A DNA stretch of 64,000 bases, taken from the NCBI GenBank assembly GCA_944322255.1, contig CALUOK010000003.1, positions 86,358 through 150,357 of the forward strand, in the 5' to 3' direction. The position numbers were made by a program, and so were the translations under genes. Below, piece after piece: positions 51,760 through 61,713 of the stretch. Numbering within the stretch: the first letter of the stretch is position 1; the number at the start of each line of letters is the position of its first letter. The notes beneath the pieces were generated by a model. The model was not told the origin of the DNA. It ran no database searches and was given only the letters and a program-made list of their open reading frames with translations. The DNA comes from Candidatus Methanomethylophilaceae archaeon (GTDB lineage: Archaea > Thermoplasmatota > Thermoplasmata > Methanomassiliicoccales > Methanomethylophilaceae).

Positions 51760-53091
51760 TCAGTAGTTGTCGATGGACGACGACTGCATGGTGCCGTCCA
51801 TGTACTGCTGGTATCCGTAGAGGTCGAGGAACCCGTGGCCGGATAGGCAGAACACTATGGTCTTCTCCTCGCCGGTGGCCTTGCACTCCAGGGCCTTGTC
51901 GATGGCGCCCTTGATGGCGTGGCAGGACTCGGGGGCGGCGATGATGCCCTCGGTCTTGGCGAAGAGCACTCCGGCGTCGAAGGTCTCGGTCTGGTCGTAG
52001 GCGACGGCCTTCAGCAGGTTCTGGTCGTAGGCGGCGGAGACCAGCGGGGCCATGCCGTGGTACCTGAGCCCGCCGGCGTGGATGCTCTTGGGGACGAACT
52101 CGGAGCCGAGGGTGTACATCATGATGAGCGGGGTGATTCCGCCGGTGTCGCCGTAGTCGTACCTGAACTCCCCCTCGGTGAGGGACGGGGCGGCCTTGGG
52201 CTCCACGGCGATGATCTCGGTCTCGCTCTTCCCCTTCAGCTTCTCGGCCATCATGGGGAACGTGAACCCGGCGAAGTTGGAGCCTCCGCCCACGCAGGCG
52301 ACCATGTAGTCGGGCACGATCTCGGCCTTCTCCATCTGCAGCATGGTCTCCTCGCCGATGACGGTCTGGTGGAGCATGACGTGGTTGAGGACGCTGCCGA
52401 GGGCGTAGCAGGTGCGGTCGTCGTTGACGGCCAGCTCGCAGGCCTCGGAGATGGCGATCCCCAGGGACCCGGTGGTGTCGGGGTGCTCCTTCAGGATCTT
52501 CTTGCCGAACTCTGTGTACTCGGACGGGGACGCATAGACCTTGGCCCCGTACATGTTCATCAGGGTCTTCCTGAAGGGCTTCTGGTTGTAGCTCCCCTTG
52601 ACCATGAAGACGGTGGTGTCTATGTCGAAGAGGTTGGACACCATGGCCAGGGCGGTGCCCCACTGCCCGGCGCCGGTCTCGGTGGTGAGCGTGTGGATTC
52701 CTGACTCGGCGTTGTAGTACGCCTGCGCCAGGGCGGTGTTGCCCTTGTGGCTGCCGAGGGGGCTCATGTCCTCCCTCTTGAAGTAGATCTTCGCGGGGGT
52801 CTTGAGGTACCTCTCCAGGCGGTAGGCCCTCTGCAGGGGAGACGGCCTGTTGAGGTTGATCAGGTTGTCCCTGACCTCCTCGGGGATGTCGATGTACCTC
52901 TCCATGGAGGCCTCCTGCTGGATGATGGGCTTGCAGAATATGGATGCGAAGTCCTCGGGCTTGGCCGGCTCCTTGGTGACGGGGTTGAGCGGAGGCGCCA
53001 GAGGCTCGGGGAGGTCGGCCGCGAGGTTGTACCACCTCTTGGGGATCTCCTCGGGGTCGAGGGTGATGCGTGCGTCTTTCGGTATTGCCAT
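51760..53091 (-). CDS. trpB: Tryptophan synthase beta chain, TrpB2 type
   Basis: 443 residues, PLP enzyme. The N-terminal region RWYNLAADLP and PLQRAYRLERYL is typical of TrpB2. GSHKGNTALAQAY holds the PLP Lys. TETGAGQWGTALA, CVGGGSNFAGF and LSGHGFLDL follow. It makes tryptophan from serine and indole and often stands alone, as here, with no trpA nearby. The TATA box CATATATGAA at about 53111-53120 (minus) shows that the ATG at 53115 is inside the promoter, so 53091 is the start. Confidence 0.94.
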   Translation of the reverse strand: MAIPKDARITLDPEEIPKRWYNLAADLPEPLAPPLNPVTKEPAKPEDFASIFCKPIIQQEASMERYIDIPEEVRDNLINLNRPSPLQRAYRLERYLKTPAKIYFKREDMSPLGSHKGNTALAQAYYNAESGIHTLTTETGAGQWGTALAMVSNLFDIDTTVFMVKGSYNQKPFRKTLMNMYGAKVYASPSEYTEFGKKILKEHPDTTGSLGIAISEACELAVNDDRTCYALGSVLNHVMLHQTVIGEETMLQMEKAEIVPDYMVACVGGGSNFAGFTFPMMAEKLKGKSETEIIAVEPKAAPSLTEGEFRYDYGDTGGITPLIMMYTLGSEFVPKSIHAGGLRYHGMAPLVSAAYDQNLLKAVAYDQTETFDAGVLFAKTEGIIAAPESCHAIKGAIDKALECKATGEEKTIVFCLSGHGFLDLYGYQQYMDGTMQSSSIDNY

Positions 53092-53181
53092 GATTACTCT
53101 ATATTCAGCTTTCATATATGTACATAATGGTAATTGAATGAACTAATTTGTACGTCATACATGGTGAATAAAAGATATCTT

Positions 53182-53232
53182 TTTATAGAAGTTCTTGCAT
53201 ACATAGAGGTTGTGAACTCAAGGTTAACAACC
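53182..53232 (+). promoter_or_regulatory. Promoter and inverted repeat of the heat-shock regulator operon
   Basis: TTTTTATAG (about 53180-53189) is the TATA box. GGTTGT (53208-53213) and ACAACC (53227-53232) form an inverted repeat that would span the transcription start and lie just before the ATG at 53243. This is where the Pyrococcus repressor Phr binds its own promoter. Confidence 0.55.
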
Positions 53233-53242
53233 GAGGGATAAC

Positions 53243-53746
53243 ATGGACGACATCGACATACTGCTCTCCATGGTGGAGAACCCCACCAGGAGACGCATAC
53301 TGGAATCACTGGTCCGGGAGCCCAGCTACCCCCTTCGCCTGTCGAAGGAGCTGGGTGTGAGCCAGCAGGCCGTGATGAAGAATCTGGCACTGATGGAGCA
53401 GAACGGACTGGTGGTCAGCAGCCGCATGGACAGCAGCATGGGCCCGATGAGGATCGTGTACTCCCCCAACACGGAGTTCACGCTGGTCGTGGAGATGCAC
53501 AGGAGCATGTTCTCCGCCAAGGTCATCGGCCCCTCCGGGGAGACAGACCTGGACGGGGAGGGCATGACCGCCGAGGAGGCGTCCCAGCGCATCGACGAGA
53601 TAGACAGGAGAATCAAGGAACTCGACGAGGAGCGCGCCGCTCTGGTGTCGGAGAGGAACTCGATCATGGCTGTGATCGGGGACTCCGGGGCCGAGGAACT
53701 GGCGACGGATGGTAACATCAGGAAGACAATCGAAAGGGAGGTATGA
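53243..53746 (+). CDS. ArsR-type winged-helix regulator, Phr-like heat-shock repressor candidate
   Basis: 167 residues. [39 protein letters not shown] and [14 protein letters not shown] make the ArsR winged helix. The C-terminal part is a coiled coil ([21 protein letters not shown]). The next genes are Cdc48 and Hsp20. In Pyrococcus the ArsR-like Phr represses an AAA+ ATPase, Hsp20 and itself. The match of regulator type and target types suggests the same role. It overlaps the cdc48 region at its stop. Confidence 0.82.
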   Translation: MDDIDILLSMVENPTRRRILESLVREPSYPLRLSKELGVSQQAVMKNLALMEQNGLVVSSRMDSSMGPMRIVYSPNTEFTLVVEMHRSMFSAKVIGPSGETDLDGEGMTAEEASQRIDEIDRRIKELDEERAALVSERNSIMAVIGDSGAEELATDGNIRKTIEREV

Positions 53747-53748
53747 GT

Positions 53749-55902
53749 ATGGTCAACGAGAAGGCGATCAAGGTCGCCGAGCTGAAGTCGGGGGAGACTG
53801 GCAGGGGAATAGCCAGACTCGACCCCGAGCTGATGGACATCCTCGGCATCAAGGTCGGGGACATAGTCCAGATCGACGGTAACAGGAAGACCGTCGCCAA
53901 GGTGCTCAGGGGAGCCCCTGAGGACGCCAACCGCGGAATAATCAGGATCGACGGCTCCACCAGGCGCAACGCCGGAGTCTCCCTGGACGAGAGGGTCGGC
54001 ATCAAGAAGGTCACCGCGAAGAACGCGGAGAAGATCACGTTCTCCCCCACCGAGCAGCTCAGGCTGCAGGGAGGGGAGGAGTACCTGAAGCAGGTGCTCG
54101 AGGGAAGGGCCATCGCCAAGGGCGACACCATCACCCTGAACGTGATGGGCAACAAGATCGACCTGGTGGTCACGTCCTTCGCCCCGTCCGGAGACGCCGT
54201 GCTGATGGCGTCCACCACCGAGGTGAAGGTGTCCGACAAGCCCGCCGCCAACAACGGGGACGTCCCGAAGGTGTCCTACGACGACATCGGAGGACTCGGA
54301 GACGCCGTCAAGAAGATCCGTGAGATGGTCGAGCTGCCCCTCAGGCACCCGGAGCTCTTCAAGAGGCTGGGGGTCGAGGCTCCCAAGGGCGTGCTACTGC
54401 ACGGTCCACCGGGAACCGGCAAGACCATGCTGGCCAAGGCCGTGGCCGGGGAGACGAGCAGCAACTTCATCTCCATCGGAGGTCCGGAGATCGTCAGCAA
54501 GTTCTACGGTGAGTCCGAGGGCAAGCTGAGGGAGATCTTCAAGGACGCGGAGGAGAACGCGCCCAGCATCATCTTCATCGACGAGATCGACTCGATCGCG
54601 CCGAAGAGGGACGAGGTCAACGGCGAGGAGGAGAGACGCATAGTCGCCCAGCTCCTGTCGCTGATGGACGGGCTCAACTCCAGGGGCAAGGTCGTGGTCA
54701 TCGGAGCCACCAACAGGCCCAACTCCATCGACGAGGCCCTCAGGAGACCCGGCAGGTTCGACAGGGAGATCGAGATCGGCATCCCCGACAGGGACGGACG
54801 TCTGGAGATCCTGGAGATCCACACCAGGGGCATGCCCCTTGCGGACGACGTGGACCTGAAGTGGCTCGCCGACAAGACCCATGGGTACGCCGGAGCGGAC
54901 CTGTCCGCGCTGACGAAGGAGGCCGCCATGGCCGCCCTCAGAAGGGTGCTGCCCAACGTGGACCTGGAGGCGGAGGAGATTCCCAAGGACGTGCTGAACT
55001 CGATCCTCGTCACCAAGGACGACTTCAAGAACGCGCTGAAGGACATGCAGCCCTCCACCATGAGGGAGGTCCTCATCGAGAAGCCCAACGTGAAGTGGGA
55101 CGACATAGGCGCCCTGGACGAGGCCAAGCAGGAGCTGAAGGAGGCCGTGGAGTGGCCCCTGAAGTTCGGCAAGGTCTTCGACCACATGAACGCCAAGCCT
55201 CCAAAGGGCATCCTCCTCTACGGACCGCCCGGCACGGGAAAGACCATGCTGGCCAAGGCCGTGGCGACGGAGTCCGAGGCGAACTTCATCGCGGTCAAGG
55301 GCCCGGAGTTCCTGAACAAGTGGGTTGGGGAGTCCGAGAAGGCCGTGAGGGAGACGTTCAGGAAGGCCAGGCAGGCATCGCCCTGCGTGATCTTCATGGA
55401 CGAGATCGACTCGATCGCGCCCGAGAGGGGCACCGGAGGGGACAGCAACGTCACCGAGAGGGTCATCTCCCAGATGCTGACCGAGATGGACGGCCTCGAG
55501 AGCCTGAACGACGTGGTGGTCATCGCGGCCACCAACCGTCCGGACATCATGGACCCCGCCCTGCTGAGGCCCGGGAGATTCGACAAGTCAATCTTCATCG
55601 GACCGCCAGACAAGGAGTCCAGGAAGGCCATCTTCGGCATCCACACCAAGAACCGCCCCCTGGCGGAGGACGTGGACCTGGAGGAGCTCGCGGAGAAGAC
55701 GGAGGGATGCACCGGAGCGGACATCTCGGCCATCTGCAACGAGGCCGTCATGAACGCCGTCAGGCACCTGATCGCCGAGAACCCCGAGCCCAAGGACGAG
55801 GACATCCAGAACTGCAGGGTCTCGAAGGAGGACTTCGAGAAGGCCCTGGACAAGTTCGGGCCCAAGTCCAGGCAGGAGCTGAAGGACTACGGGAAGGAGT
55901 GA
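53749..55902 (+). CDS. Cdc48/VAT/p97-type AAA+ ATPase
   Basis: 717 residues. N-domain ([21 protein letters not shown]) followed by two AAA modules. D1: [17 protein letters not shown] and [15 protein letters not shown]2: [17 protein letters not shown] and [14 protein letters not shown], each with an SRH ([24 protein letters not shown]). It unfolds proteins for the proteasome. GGAGGT at 53737-53742 favours the ATG at 53749 over the overlapping ATG at 53743. Second gene of the proposed heat-shock cluster. Confidence 0.96.
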   Translation: MVNEKAIKVAELKSGETGRGIARLDPELMDILGIKVGDIVQIDGNRKTVAKVLRGAPEDANRGIIRIDGSTRRNAGVSLDERVGIKKVTAKNAEKITFSPTEQLRLQGGEEYLKQVLEGRAIAKGDTITLNVMGNKIDLVVTSFAPSGDAVLMASTTEVKVSDKPAANNGDVPKVSYDDIGGLGDAVKKIREMVELPLRHPELFKRLGVEAPKGVLLHGPPGTGKTMLAKAVAGETSSNFISIGGPEIVSKFYGESEGKLREIFKDAEENAPSIIFIDEIDSIAPKRDEVNGEEERRIVAQLLSLMDGLNSRGKVVVIGATNRPNSIDEALRRPGRFDREIEIGIPDRDGRLEILEIHTRGMPLADDVDLKWLADKTHGYAGADLSALTKEAAMAALRRVLPNVDLEAEEIPKDVLNSILVTKDDFKNALKDMQPSTMREVLIEKPNVKWDDIGALDEAKQELKEAVEWPLKFGKVFDHMNAKPPKGILLYGPPGTGKTMLAKAVATESEANFIAVKGPEFLNKWVGESEKAVRETFRKARQASPCVIFMDEIDSIAPERGTGGDSNVTERVISQMLTEMDGLESLNDVVVIAATNRPDIMDPALLRPGRFDKSIFIGPPDKESRKAIFGIHTKNRPLAEDVDLEELAEKTEGCTGADISAICNEAVMNAVRHLIAENPEPKDEDIQNCRVSKEDFEKALDKFGPKSRQELKDYGKE

Positions 55903-55993
55903 TCCCTCCCCTCAAACACCTTAAGACACACACTGAAGAAAGAAAGAGCCAGAGAGCTGGAAGAGAAGGAAAATCGACAAGGAGGAATTGACT

Positions 55994-56482
55994 ATGAGCG
56001 CAGCAGATGACATCTGGAACGACCTCTTCGGAGGTTTCGAGAGCCTGAACAGAAGGATTGAGGACATGTTCTCGCAGATGGACATGTCGGGACCCGATGT
56101 GAAGACGTACGGGTACACCATGTACCAGGGACCCGACGGCGTGAGGCACGTCAAGGAGTTCGGCAACTCCGGCAGCAGGCTGAACGCGCTGGGCTCCGGC
56201 ACCGACAGGGACTTCTTCACCGACGTGACCGAGGAGGACTCCGTGGTCAGGGCGGTCGCGGAGATCCCCGGGGTCGCCAAGGAGGACATCTCCCTGAGGT
56301 GCACCGGCAACATGCTCTCCATCAAGGTCGACACGCCCGGGAGGAGGTTCGAGAAGGACCTGGCGCTCCCCTGCGAGGTCGACATCGACTCCGCCAGGGC
56401 GGAGTACAACAACGGGCTCCTGGAGGTGACCCTGAACAAGGTGTCGCCCACCCAGGAGGGCAGGACCATCACCATCGAGTGA
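55994..56482 (+). CDS. hsp20: Small heat-shock protein Hsp20
   Basis: 162 residues. The N-terminal region SLNRRIEDMF and YGYTMYQGPDGVRHVKEFGN is typical of archaeal Hsp20. The alpha-crystallin domain has RAVAEIPGVAKEDISLRC and ends with the conserved NNGLLEVTL. GGAGGA lies 7 nt before the ATG. ATP-independent holdase. 91 nt after cdc48, so either read-through or its own promoter. Confidence 0.93.
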   Translation: MSAADDIWNDLFGGFESLNRRIEDMFSQMDMSGPDVKTYGYTMYQGPDGVRHVKEFGNSGSRLNALGSGTDRDFFTDVTEEDSVVRAVAEIPGVAKEDISLRCTGNMLSIKVDTPGRRFEKDLALPCEVDIDSARAEYNNGLLEVTLNKVSPTQEGRTITIE

Positions 56483-56488
56483 ACCCGA

Positions 56489-56507
56489 GGGGAGGCCCCG
56501 CCTCCCC
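56489..56507 (+). terminator. Terminator after hsp20
   Basis: GGGGAGGC, CCC, GCCTCCCC directly after the stop. Confidence 0.65.
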
Positions 56508-56627
56508 GACCCGTTGTCAATCCCTTCCCGGGGCGACCAATCTCCTCGGGCAGGGCTTTTCCCCACATGGCCTGTTATCGGACTGGCCAGCGGCATATGG
56601 GCTCCGGACAGGCCCGTCCCACCAACA

Positions 56628-56638
56628 ATAATATAAAT
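56628..56638 (+). promoter_or_regulatory. TATA box of lysS
   Basis: AATAATATAAATTA, centred about 33 bp before the ATG at 56666. Confidence 0.6.
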
Positions 56639-56665
56639 TAAGGGCCCATCGCAACGCCGATTAGC

Positions 56666-58213
56666 ATGCACTGGGCAGATGTTATTGCCAAGGACGTGGT
56701 GGACAACTGCGACCACCCGCTCATCGCCACCGGCATCAGCCCCACAGGGATCCTGCACGTAGGGAGCCTGAGGGAGGCCATCACCGGCGAGTCGATCCGC
56801 AGCGCGGTCGAGGCCACCGGAGCGGATGTCAAACTCATCTACATCATCGACGACTTCGACCCCCTGAGGAAACGCTACCCGTTCCTCCCCGAGGAGTACG
56901 AGAAATACGTCGGCATGCCCATCTGCCGCATCCCCTGCCCGTGCGGGAAGCACAACAACTACGCGCACCACTTCGTGCAGCCCTTCCTCGACACCATCGA
57001 GACCCTCGGCATGCACTGCGAGGTCGTGTGGACCCACGAGCTCTACGAGAAGGGCCTGTTCGCCCCCTGGATAGACAAGGCCATCACCAAGCGCGAGGAG
57101 GTCATCCAGATCCTCCACGATGTCACCGGCAAGGACATGGATCCCAACTACGCGCCCTACAACCCCGTCTGCAGCAAGTGCGGGCGCTTCTGCCACCCCA
57201 AGTTCGACACCTACGAGTACCCCCACCTGGAGTACGAGTGCAGCTGCGGCAACAAGGGAAGGGTCAACATCGAGAAGGAGGAGGGGAAGCTCACCTGGAG
57301 GCTCGAGTGGCCCGCCAAGTGGATGATCTTCGGAACCTCCGCCGAGCCCTTCGGAAAGGACCATGCCGCCGCAGGCGGATCCTACGACTCCGGAAAGGTC
57401 ATCATCGACAAGATCTTCGGCGGCAAGGCCCCGTTCCCGATCCCCTACGAGTTCGTCCAGCTCAAGGGCGTCGGCCAGATGCACAAGTCCCTGGGAAGCC
57501 CGGTCACCGGTCTCGACGCCATCCAGATGATGCCCCCCGAGGTCCTCAACTACCTGTTCCTGAGGGTCAACCCCTCCAAGAGCATCGACTTCGACTCCGG
57601 CATCGGCGTGCTCGACATGTGCGATGAGTACGACAGGATGGAGAAGCTGTACTTCGGAGGCGAGTGGTCCGAGTCCGAGGACAACGCCGTCGCGGCGTAC
57701 AAGATCGCCCAGCACAACCACATCCCCAAGAAGCTGCCCCTGCAGGTCTCCTGCAGGCACCTGGTGAACGTGGTGCAGATGGCGTCCGACTTCGACGAGG
57801 TAGTCACCATCCTCAAGAGGACCATGGACCTGTCCGAGGCCACCATGGAGGACATGGACAGGCTCAGGAAGAGAGTGGAGTGCGTGAAGTACTGGCTCAA
57901 CGGGTTCGCGCCCGACATAGTCAAGTTCAGCATCCGCCAGACCATCCCCACCTCCGTCGACCTGTCGGTCAACGAGAAGATCTTCTTCCAAGAGCTGGTC
58001 AACCGCCTGAACGACGCCGAGTGGAACGTCGAGAACATCAACAAGGTGTTCAACGACGTGGCCAAGAGCCTCCCCATCGGGACGAAGGGCGGTTACAAGG
58101 CGATGTACAAGATCCTCATCGCCAAGGAGGCCGGCCCCAGGCTGGCTCTGTTCCTCGCCAGCATGGACAAGAAGTTCGTCATCAACAGGCTCGTCCAGGC
58201 CGCAGCACAGTGA
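56666..58213 (+). CDS. lysS: Lysyl-tRNA synthetase, class I
   Basis: 515 residues. Class I Rossmann signature GILHVGSLREA (HIGH-like) and QMHKSLGSP (KMSKS-like). A zinc region is visible (CRIPCPCGKHNN; CSKCGRFC; CSCGNKG). The C-terminal helical anticodon domain is complete. Archaeal class I LysRS is unrelated to the class II enzyme. In Pyl-using methanogens both kinds may occur; only this one is here. Confidence 0.96.
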   Translation: MHWADVIAKDVVDNCDHPLIATGISPTGILHVGSLREAITGESIRSAVEATGADVKLIYIIDDFDPLRKRYPFLPEEYEKYVGMPICRIPCPCGKHNNYAHHFVQPFLDTIETLGMHCEVVWTHELYEKGLFAPWIDKAITKREEVIQILHDVTGKDMDPNYAPYNPVCSKCGRFCHPKFDTYEYPHLEYECSCGNKGRVNIEKEEGKLTWRLEWPAKWMIFGTSAEPFGKDHAAAGGSYDSGKVIIDKIFGGKAPFPIPYEFVQLKGVGQMHKSLGSPVTGLDAIQMMPPEVLNYLFLRVNPSKSIDFDSGIGVLDMCDEYDRMEKLYFGGEWSESEDNAVAAYKIAQHNHIPKKLPLQVSCRHLVNVVQMASDFDEVVTILKRTMDLSEATMEDMDRLRKRVECVKYWLNGFAPDIVKFSIRQTIPTSVDLSVNEKIFFQELVNRLNDAEWNVENINKVFNDVAKSLPIGTKGGYKAMYKILIAKEAGPRLALFLASMDKKFVINRLVQAAAQ

Positions 58214-58218
58214 TTCCG

Positions 58219-58238
58219 GAGGGGGCCGACGCCCCCTC
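58219..58238 (+). terminator. Terminator after lysS
   Basis: GAGGGGGC, CGAC, GCCCCCTC, then TCCCAACCTTTT. Confidence 0.75.
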
Positions 58239-58344
58239 TCCCAACCTTTTCCATTCCTCGATCCCCAGATAATCTGGCATACCTCCTGGAGCCTCCGTGT
58301 CTCCGGGTGTGAGGTTTTTATAGAAGTATTGCCACTCAATACGC

Positions 58345-59289
58345 ATGGGTAGGAACGACCTCATCAACACAACGAGAGCGATACTCGCCAAGGCGGGGTT
58401 CGACGTGTCGTCCGCCCTCAGCCTCAGGGGGATCTGCTTCGACGTCGTCGCCAGGCTCGACGACCGTGTTCTCATCATCAAGGTCCTCAGCAACATAGAC
58501 GCGTTCTCCAAGGACAACGCCGAGGAGCTCAAGACCCTCGCCGACGCCCTGGGCGCCACGCCCATAGTCATCGGGGAGAGGTCCAGCTCGGGATCGCTGG
58601 AAGCGGGCATCGTCTATTCGAGGTTCAACATCTCCATCATATCGAACGACACGCTGGCGGACCTCCTCCTGGAGGATGCGCCCCCGTTCATATTCGCAGC
58701 CCCCGGCGGGCTGTACGTCAAGCTGGACAGCGACATGCTCAGGGCGGCCCGCGAAGAGCGCGGCATCAGCCTTGGGACCCTGGCGGAGACGGCCGGCGTG
58801 TCCAGACGCACCATCCAGATGTACGAGTCCGGGATGGGCGCGATGATCGACGCCGCGCTGCGCATCGAGGAGTACCTGGGCCTCCCCATCGTGGAGCCCA
58901 TCGACCCCTTCGAGTTCAAGAGCAAGGAGCGCAGCTGCGAGGAGCGCTCGGTCACCGAGCAGATAGACACCTTCGCCGTGAACCAGCTCTGCAACCTGGG
59001 TTTCTCCGTGAGGCCCGTGATCAGGAGCCCGTTCGAGGCGGTCAGCCACAACGACAGGGCCCTGATGCTGACGGGCGTCGGATCTGATGACGCCAAGCTC
59101 GTGCAGAGGGCCGTCGTGGCATCGGACATCGCCCGCATCATGGACAGGTTCTCGGTGCTCATCGTCGAGCGCAAGCACGACCGCGACAGCATCGACTCCA
59201 CCGCCGTGGTGTCCAACGACGAACTCAAGAAGATCGAAGCCCCGGAGGACCTCACCGACCTGGTGGCCGCCAGGGGGACCAAGAAATGA
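58345..59289 (+). CDS. COG1395-type archaeal HTH transcriptional regulator
   Basis: 314 residues. The N-terminal restriction-endonuclease-like domain (FDVVARLDDRVLIIKVLSNID) precedes an XRE-type HTH (LRAAREERGISLGTLAETAG, VSRRTIQMYESGMG). The C-terminal half (IVERKHDRDSIDS) repeats the first fold. It overlaps the next gene by 4 nt. It is the conserved archaeal regulator whose targets are unknown. Confidence 0.88.
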   Translation: MGRNDLINTTRAILAKAGFDVSSALSLRGICFDVVARLDDRVLIIKVLSNIDAFSKDNAEELKTLADALGATPIVIGERSSSGSLEAGIVYSRFNISIISNDTLADLLLEDAPPFIFAAPGGLYVKLDSDMLRAAREERGISLGTLAETAGVSRRTIQMYESGMGAMIDAALRIEEYLGLPIVEPIDPFEFKSKERSCEERSVTEQIDTFAVNQLCNLGFSVRPVIRSPFEAVSHNDRALMLTGVGSDDAKLVQRAVVASDIARIMDRFSVLIVERKHDRDSIDSTAVVSNDELKKIEAPEDLTDLVAARGTKK

Positions 59290-59897
59290 TCGAGATCCCC
59301 GTCGAGGACTGCAGGGTGTGCATCCTGCCGGTGGTGAACGGAATCGCCTCCGAAGCGGACAGGGTGCGCGAGGCCTTCGACGGCTTCGACGCCTACGGGG
59401 TCTCCCTCGGGATCGAGGGGATACAGGCCATCAAGGGCCGTGTCCAGCTGGAGGGGGAGTTCGAGGTCAGCGAGCTGGACCTCGCCTACGCCCACAGGAT
59501 GCAGGAGCTCACCGGCGAGCAGGTGGAGATCCCGTCGCCCGCGATGTGCGTCCTGGTGGACATGTGCCAGGAGGCCGGAGTCGACGTGCTCCCGCTGGAC
59601 ATGAACGACGTCGCCTTCACCGAGCTGTACTGCGAGACCGTGAAGGCGTGGGACTTCGTCAAGGAGCACCGCATGGCCAAGAAGGGCATGAAGCGCAGGT
59701 TCTCATCGACGACCCCGCTGCAGTTCGCCCTGGACTGGGACGCGTACGTGAACGAGGTGAAGGGATACAAGCAGGTCTCCGAGAAGAGGGAGGCGTACAT
59801 CGCCAACCGCATACGCGAGGTCGCCCGGATCAAGGGGAGCCTGCTGGCCGTCATCGAGGCGGAGCGCGCCGATGGCGTCGCCCGCCTGCTGAGGTGA
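59286..59897 (+). CDS. Archaeal protein of unknown function, possibly TraB-like
   Basis: 203 residues. FEVSELDLAYAHRMQELTG, EIPSPAMCVLVDMCQEAGVDVLPLD and EKREAYIANRIREVARIKGS are the notable segments; the last resembles the TraB/PrgY motif near its C-terminus. No signal peptide or membrane helix. It is coupled to the COG1395 regulator (ATGA) and followed after 2 nt by the protease gene. The family call is tentative. Confidence 0.6.
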   Translation: MIEIPVEDCRVCILPVVNGIASEADRVREAFDGFDAYGVSLGIEGIQAIKGRVQLEGEFEVSELDLAYAHRMQELTGEQVEIPSPAMCVLVDMCQEAGVDVLPLDMNDVAFTELYCETVKAWDFVKEHRMAKKGMKRRFSSTTPLQFALDWDAYVNEVKGYKQVSEKREAYIANRIREVARIKGSLLAVIEAERADGVARLLR

Positions 59898-59899
59898 AC

Positions 59900-60985
59900 A
59901 TGACCTGCGACAGATGCGACGAGAGCCGTGAAGCCGGATACGAGTTCTGCATAGGCTGCGGCGAGCTGATAGACGGCTGCCCCGAGTGCGACACCTCCAG
60001 AGCGGAGGGATTCACGTTCTGCCCGAGATGCGGAAGGGCCCTGACGCAGCCGGAGTCCAAGAAGTCCGGACCGTGGAGGCCGTTCATCGCACTGGCGGCC
60101 GCCATCGTGACGGTCCTGCTGGTCATCGAAGTCGTCGCCCTGATAGTCGGCGCACCGAGCGTGTGGAGCTGGGCGGCCGACTCCGTCCAGGACATACTCA
60201 TCCTCAAGCCGGAGCTGCACGTCGCCGGATACATCGGCGGCCTCCCGCTCCAGCTGTTCTGGGCGGTCCAGGTGGCTGTCCTGCTGGCCTCGGCGTTCAT
60301 CCTGTTCCGCCAGTCCGCGGGGGCCCTGACACAGCGCGACATCGTCGAGGCGGTCTCCAAGACGCCGATGTACCATGTGGCCATGCTCCTGTGCGCCGCG
60401 CTGCTGCTCAACGTTCTCGTCATCCTGCCCGAGATCGGTTCCCTGGAGGTCGCTGACACCCCCTCCGGATTCGTCCCGGAGGCTCTGTACGCCTATGCCA
60501 ACGCCGCGGTCTGGGAGGAGGTCATCACCCGCATCGCCTTCATCGGCGTCCCGATGGCCGTGCTGGCCGCGTGTCATCTCCGCAGGGACTTCCCCCTGTA
60601 CCTACTCGGAGGGTTCGGGATGAGCCGCCTGGCCCTCGTGCTGATCTTCGTGTCGGCGATGATATTCGGGTTCGCCCACATGCCCGGATGGGGCCTGTGG
60701 AAGGTCCTGCCGACGTTCATCAGCGGCCTCGCAATGGGATACCTCTACGTACGCTTCGGCATCCACGCGTCGATAATGTTCCACTTCGCGGTCGACTACA
60801 TGGGTGTGCTGGTGGTGGGCCCGGCTGCGATTGTGGTCAGCCTCATAATGTTCGCCGTGATCGTCCTGGGCATCCCGAGCATCATCGAGATAGCCAGGAA
60901 CATCTGGGCCAACAGGTCCGAGCTGAGGGAGATGCCGGCCGTGATGCCTCCCGATCAGGAGAGCATCTTCTCCAGACGGGACTGA
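59900..60985 (+). CDS. Zinc-ribbon CPBP-family intramembrane metalloprotease
   Basis: 361 residues. Two N-terminal zinc ribbons (CDRCDESREAGYEFCIGCG; CPECDTSRAEGFTFCPRCG), then about seven transmembrane helices. The Abi/CPBP motifs are present: EEVITRIAF (EExxxR), FGFAHMPGW (FxxxH) and MFHFAVDY (third motif), so it should be an active glutamic or metal-dependent protease. GAGGTGA precedes the ATG. Function could be protein maturation or immunity to peptides. Its end overlaps the convergent gene by 31 nt. Confidence 0.87.
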   Translation: MTCDRCDESREAGYEFCIGCGELIDGCPECDTSRAEGFTFCPRCGRALTQPESKKSGPWRPFIALAAAIVTVLLVIEVVALIVGAPSVWSWAADSVQDILILKPELHVAGYIGGLPLQLFWAVQVAVLLASAFILFRQSAGALTQRDIVEAVSKTPMYHVAMLLCAALLLNVLVILPEIGSLEVADTPSGFVPEALYAYANAAVWEEVITRIAFIGVPMAVLAACHLRRDFPLYLLGGFGMSRLALVLIFVSAMIFGFAHMPGWGLWKVLPTFISGLAMGYLYVRFGIHASIMFHFAVDYMGVLVVGPAAIVVSLIMFAVIVLGIPSIIEIARNIWANRSELREMPAVMPPDQESIFSRRD

Positions 60986-61713
60986 GACTCCACGGCGGAG
61001 TCCAGGTTCTTCGACTCGATGATGTAGTTGCCGCGGTAGGACGAGAGCAGCCCGAGGACCCTGTCGAAATCTATGGCACCATCCCCGATGGTCAGATGCT
61101 CGTCCCTCTGGCCGTTGTTGTCGTGGATGTGCACGTTCACGATCCTGTCCCCGAAGGTATCCACCATGGCGTCGATCTGCCCCATGGTGTTGGCGTGGCC
61201 TATATCGAAGCATATGCCCAGGTCGGTGCCGTCCACGATCCTGGCCAAGGACGACGCCGTGCGTCCCAGGAAGAACGGGAAGCTCGGCATGTTCTCTATG
61301 GCGAGGACGACGCCGTACTCGCTCCCGGCCCTCTCCAGGACCTTCATGGCCTCCCTCGCGCGCCCCTCGGCGCGATCCTCCGTACCGTTCACGGACATGG
61401 AAGAGAGCCCGGGATGGATGGTGACCGTAGCCGCATCGATCTCGGCGGCCGACGCGATGGTGTCGCAGAGAACGTCCAGCGACGCCTGCATGAGCCGGTC
61501 CGTGAACGCGGCGACGTTGAGGTCGCATATGGGGGCGTGGACGGAGCAGGTCATCCCGCGTCCGCCGATCATCTCCCTAATCTCGGCCTCCCTGCCGACG
61601 ACCGCGTGGTCCACCTCCGAGAATATCTCCCAGTGACGGAAGTGCTCCGAGACCGGTCCGATCCAGTCGGACAGCGGGCTGCTGCTGAAATGGGTGCAGG
61701 ACACCCCGATCAT
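60955..61713 (-). CDS. Sugar phosphate isomerase/epimerase-like TIM barrel
   Basis: 252 residues of the AP_endonuc_2/xylose isomerase-like family. VHAPICDLN, VTIHPGLSS, LAIENMPSFP, ICFDIGHANTMG, VNVHIHDNNG and YIIESKNLDSA contain the metal ligands expected (His, Glu, Asp, His, Glu). It is distinct from the Nfo gene at 16 kb. Probable isomerase with unknown substrate. The start overlaps the UPF0201 stop by 4 nt. Confidence 0.85.
   Translation of the reverse strand: MIGVSCTHFSSSPLSDWIGPVSEHFRHWEIFSEVDHAVVGREAEIREMIGGRGMTCSVHAPICDLNVAAFTDRLMQASLDVLCDTIASAAEIDAATVTIHPGLSSMSVNGTEDRAEGRAREAMKVLERAGSEYGVVLAIENMPSFPFFLGRTASSLARIVDGTDLGICFDIGHANTMGQIDAMVDTFGDRIVNVHIHDNNGQRDEHLTIGDGAIDFDRVLGLLSSYRGNYIIESKNLDSAVESQSRLEKMLS

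Noticed and set aside
55760..58339. 859-residue open frame on the minus strand across hsp20 and lysS
   Set aside because: Spans two well-supported genes and their terminators in antisense; composition is that of a shadow frame.
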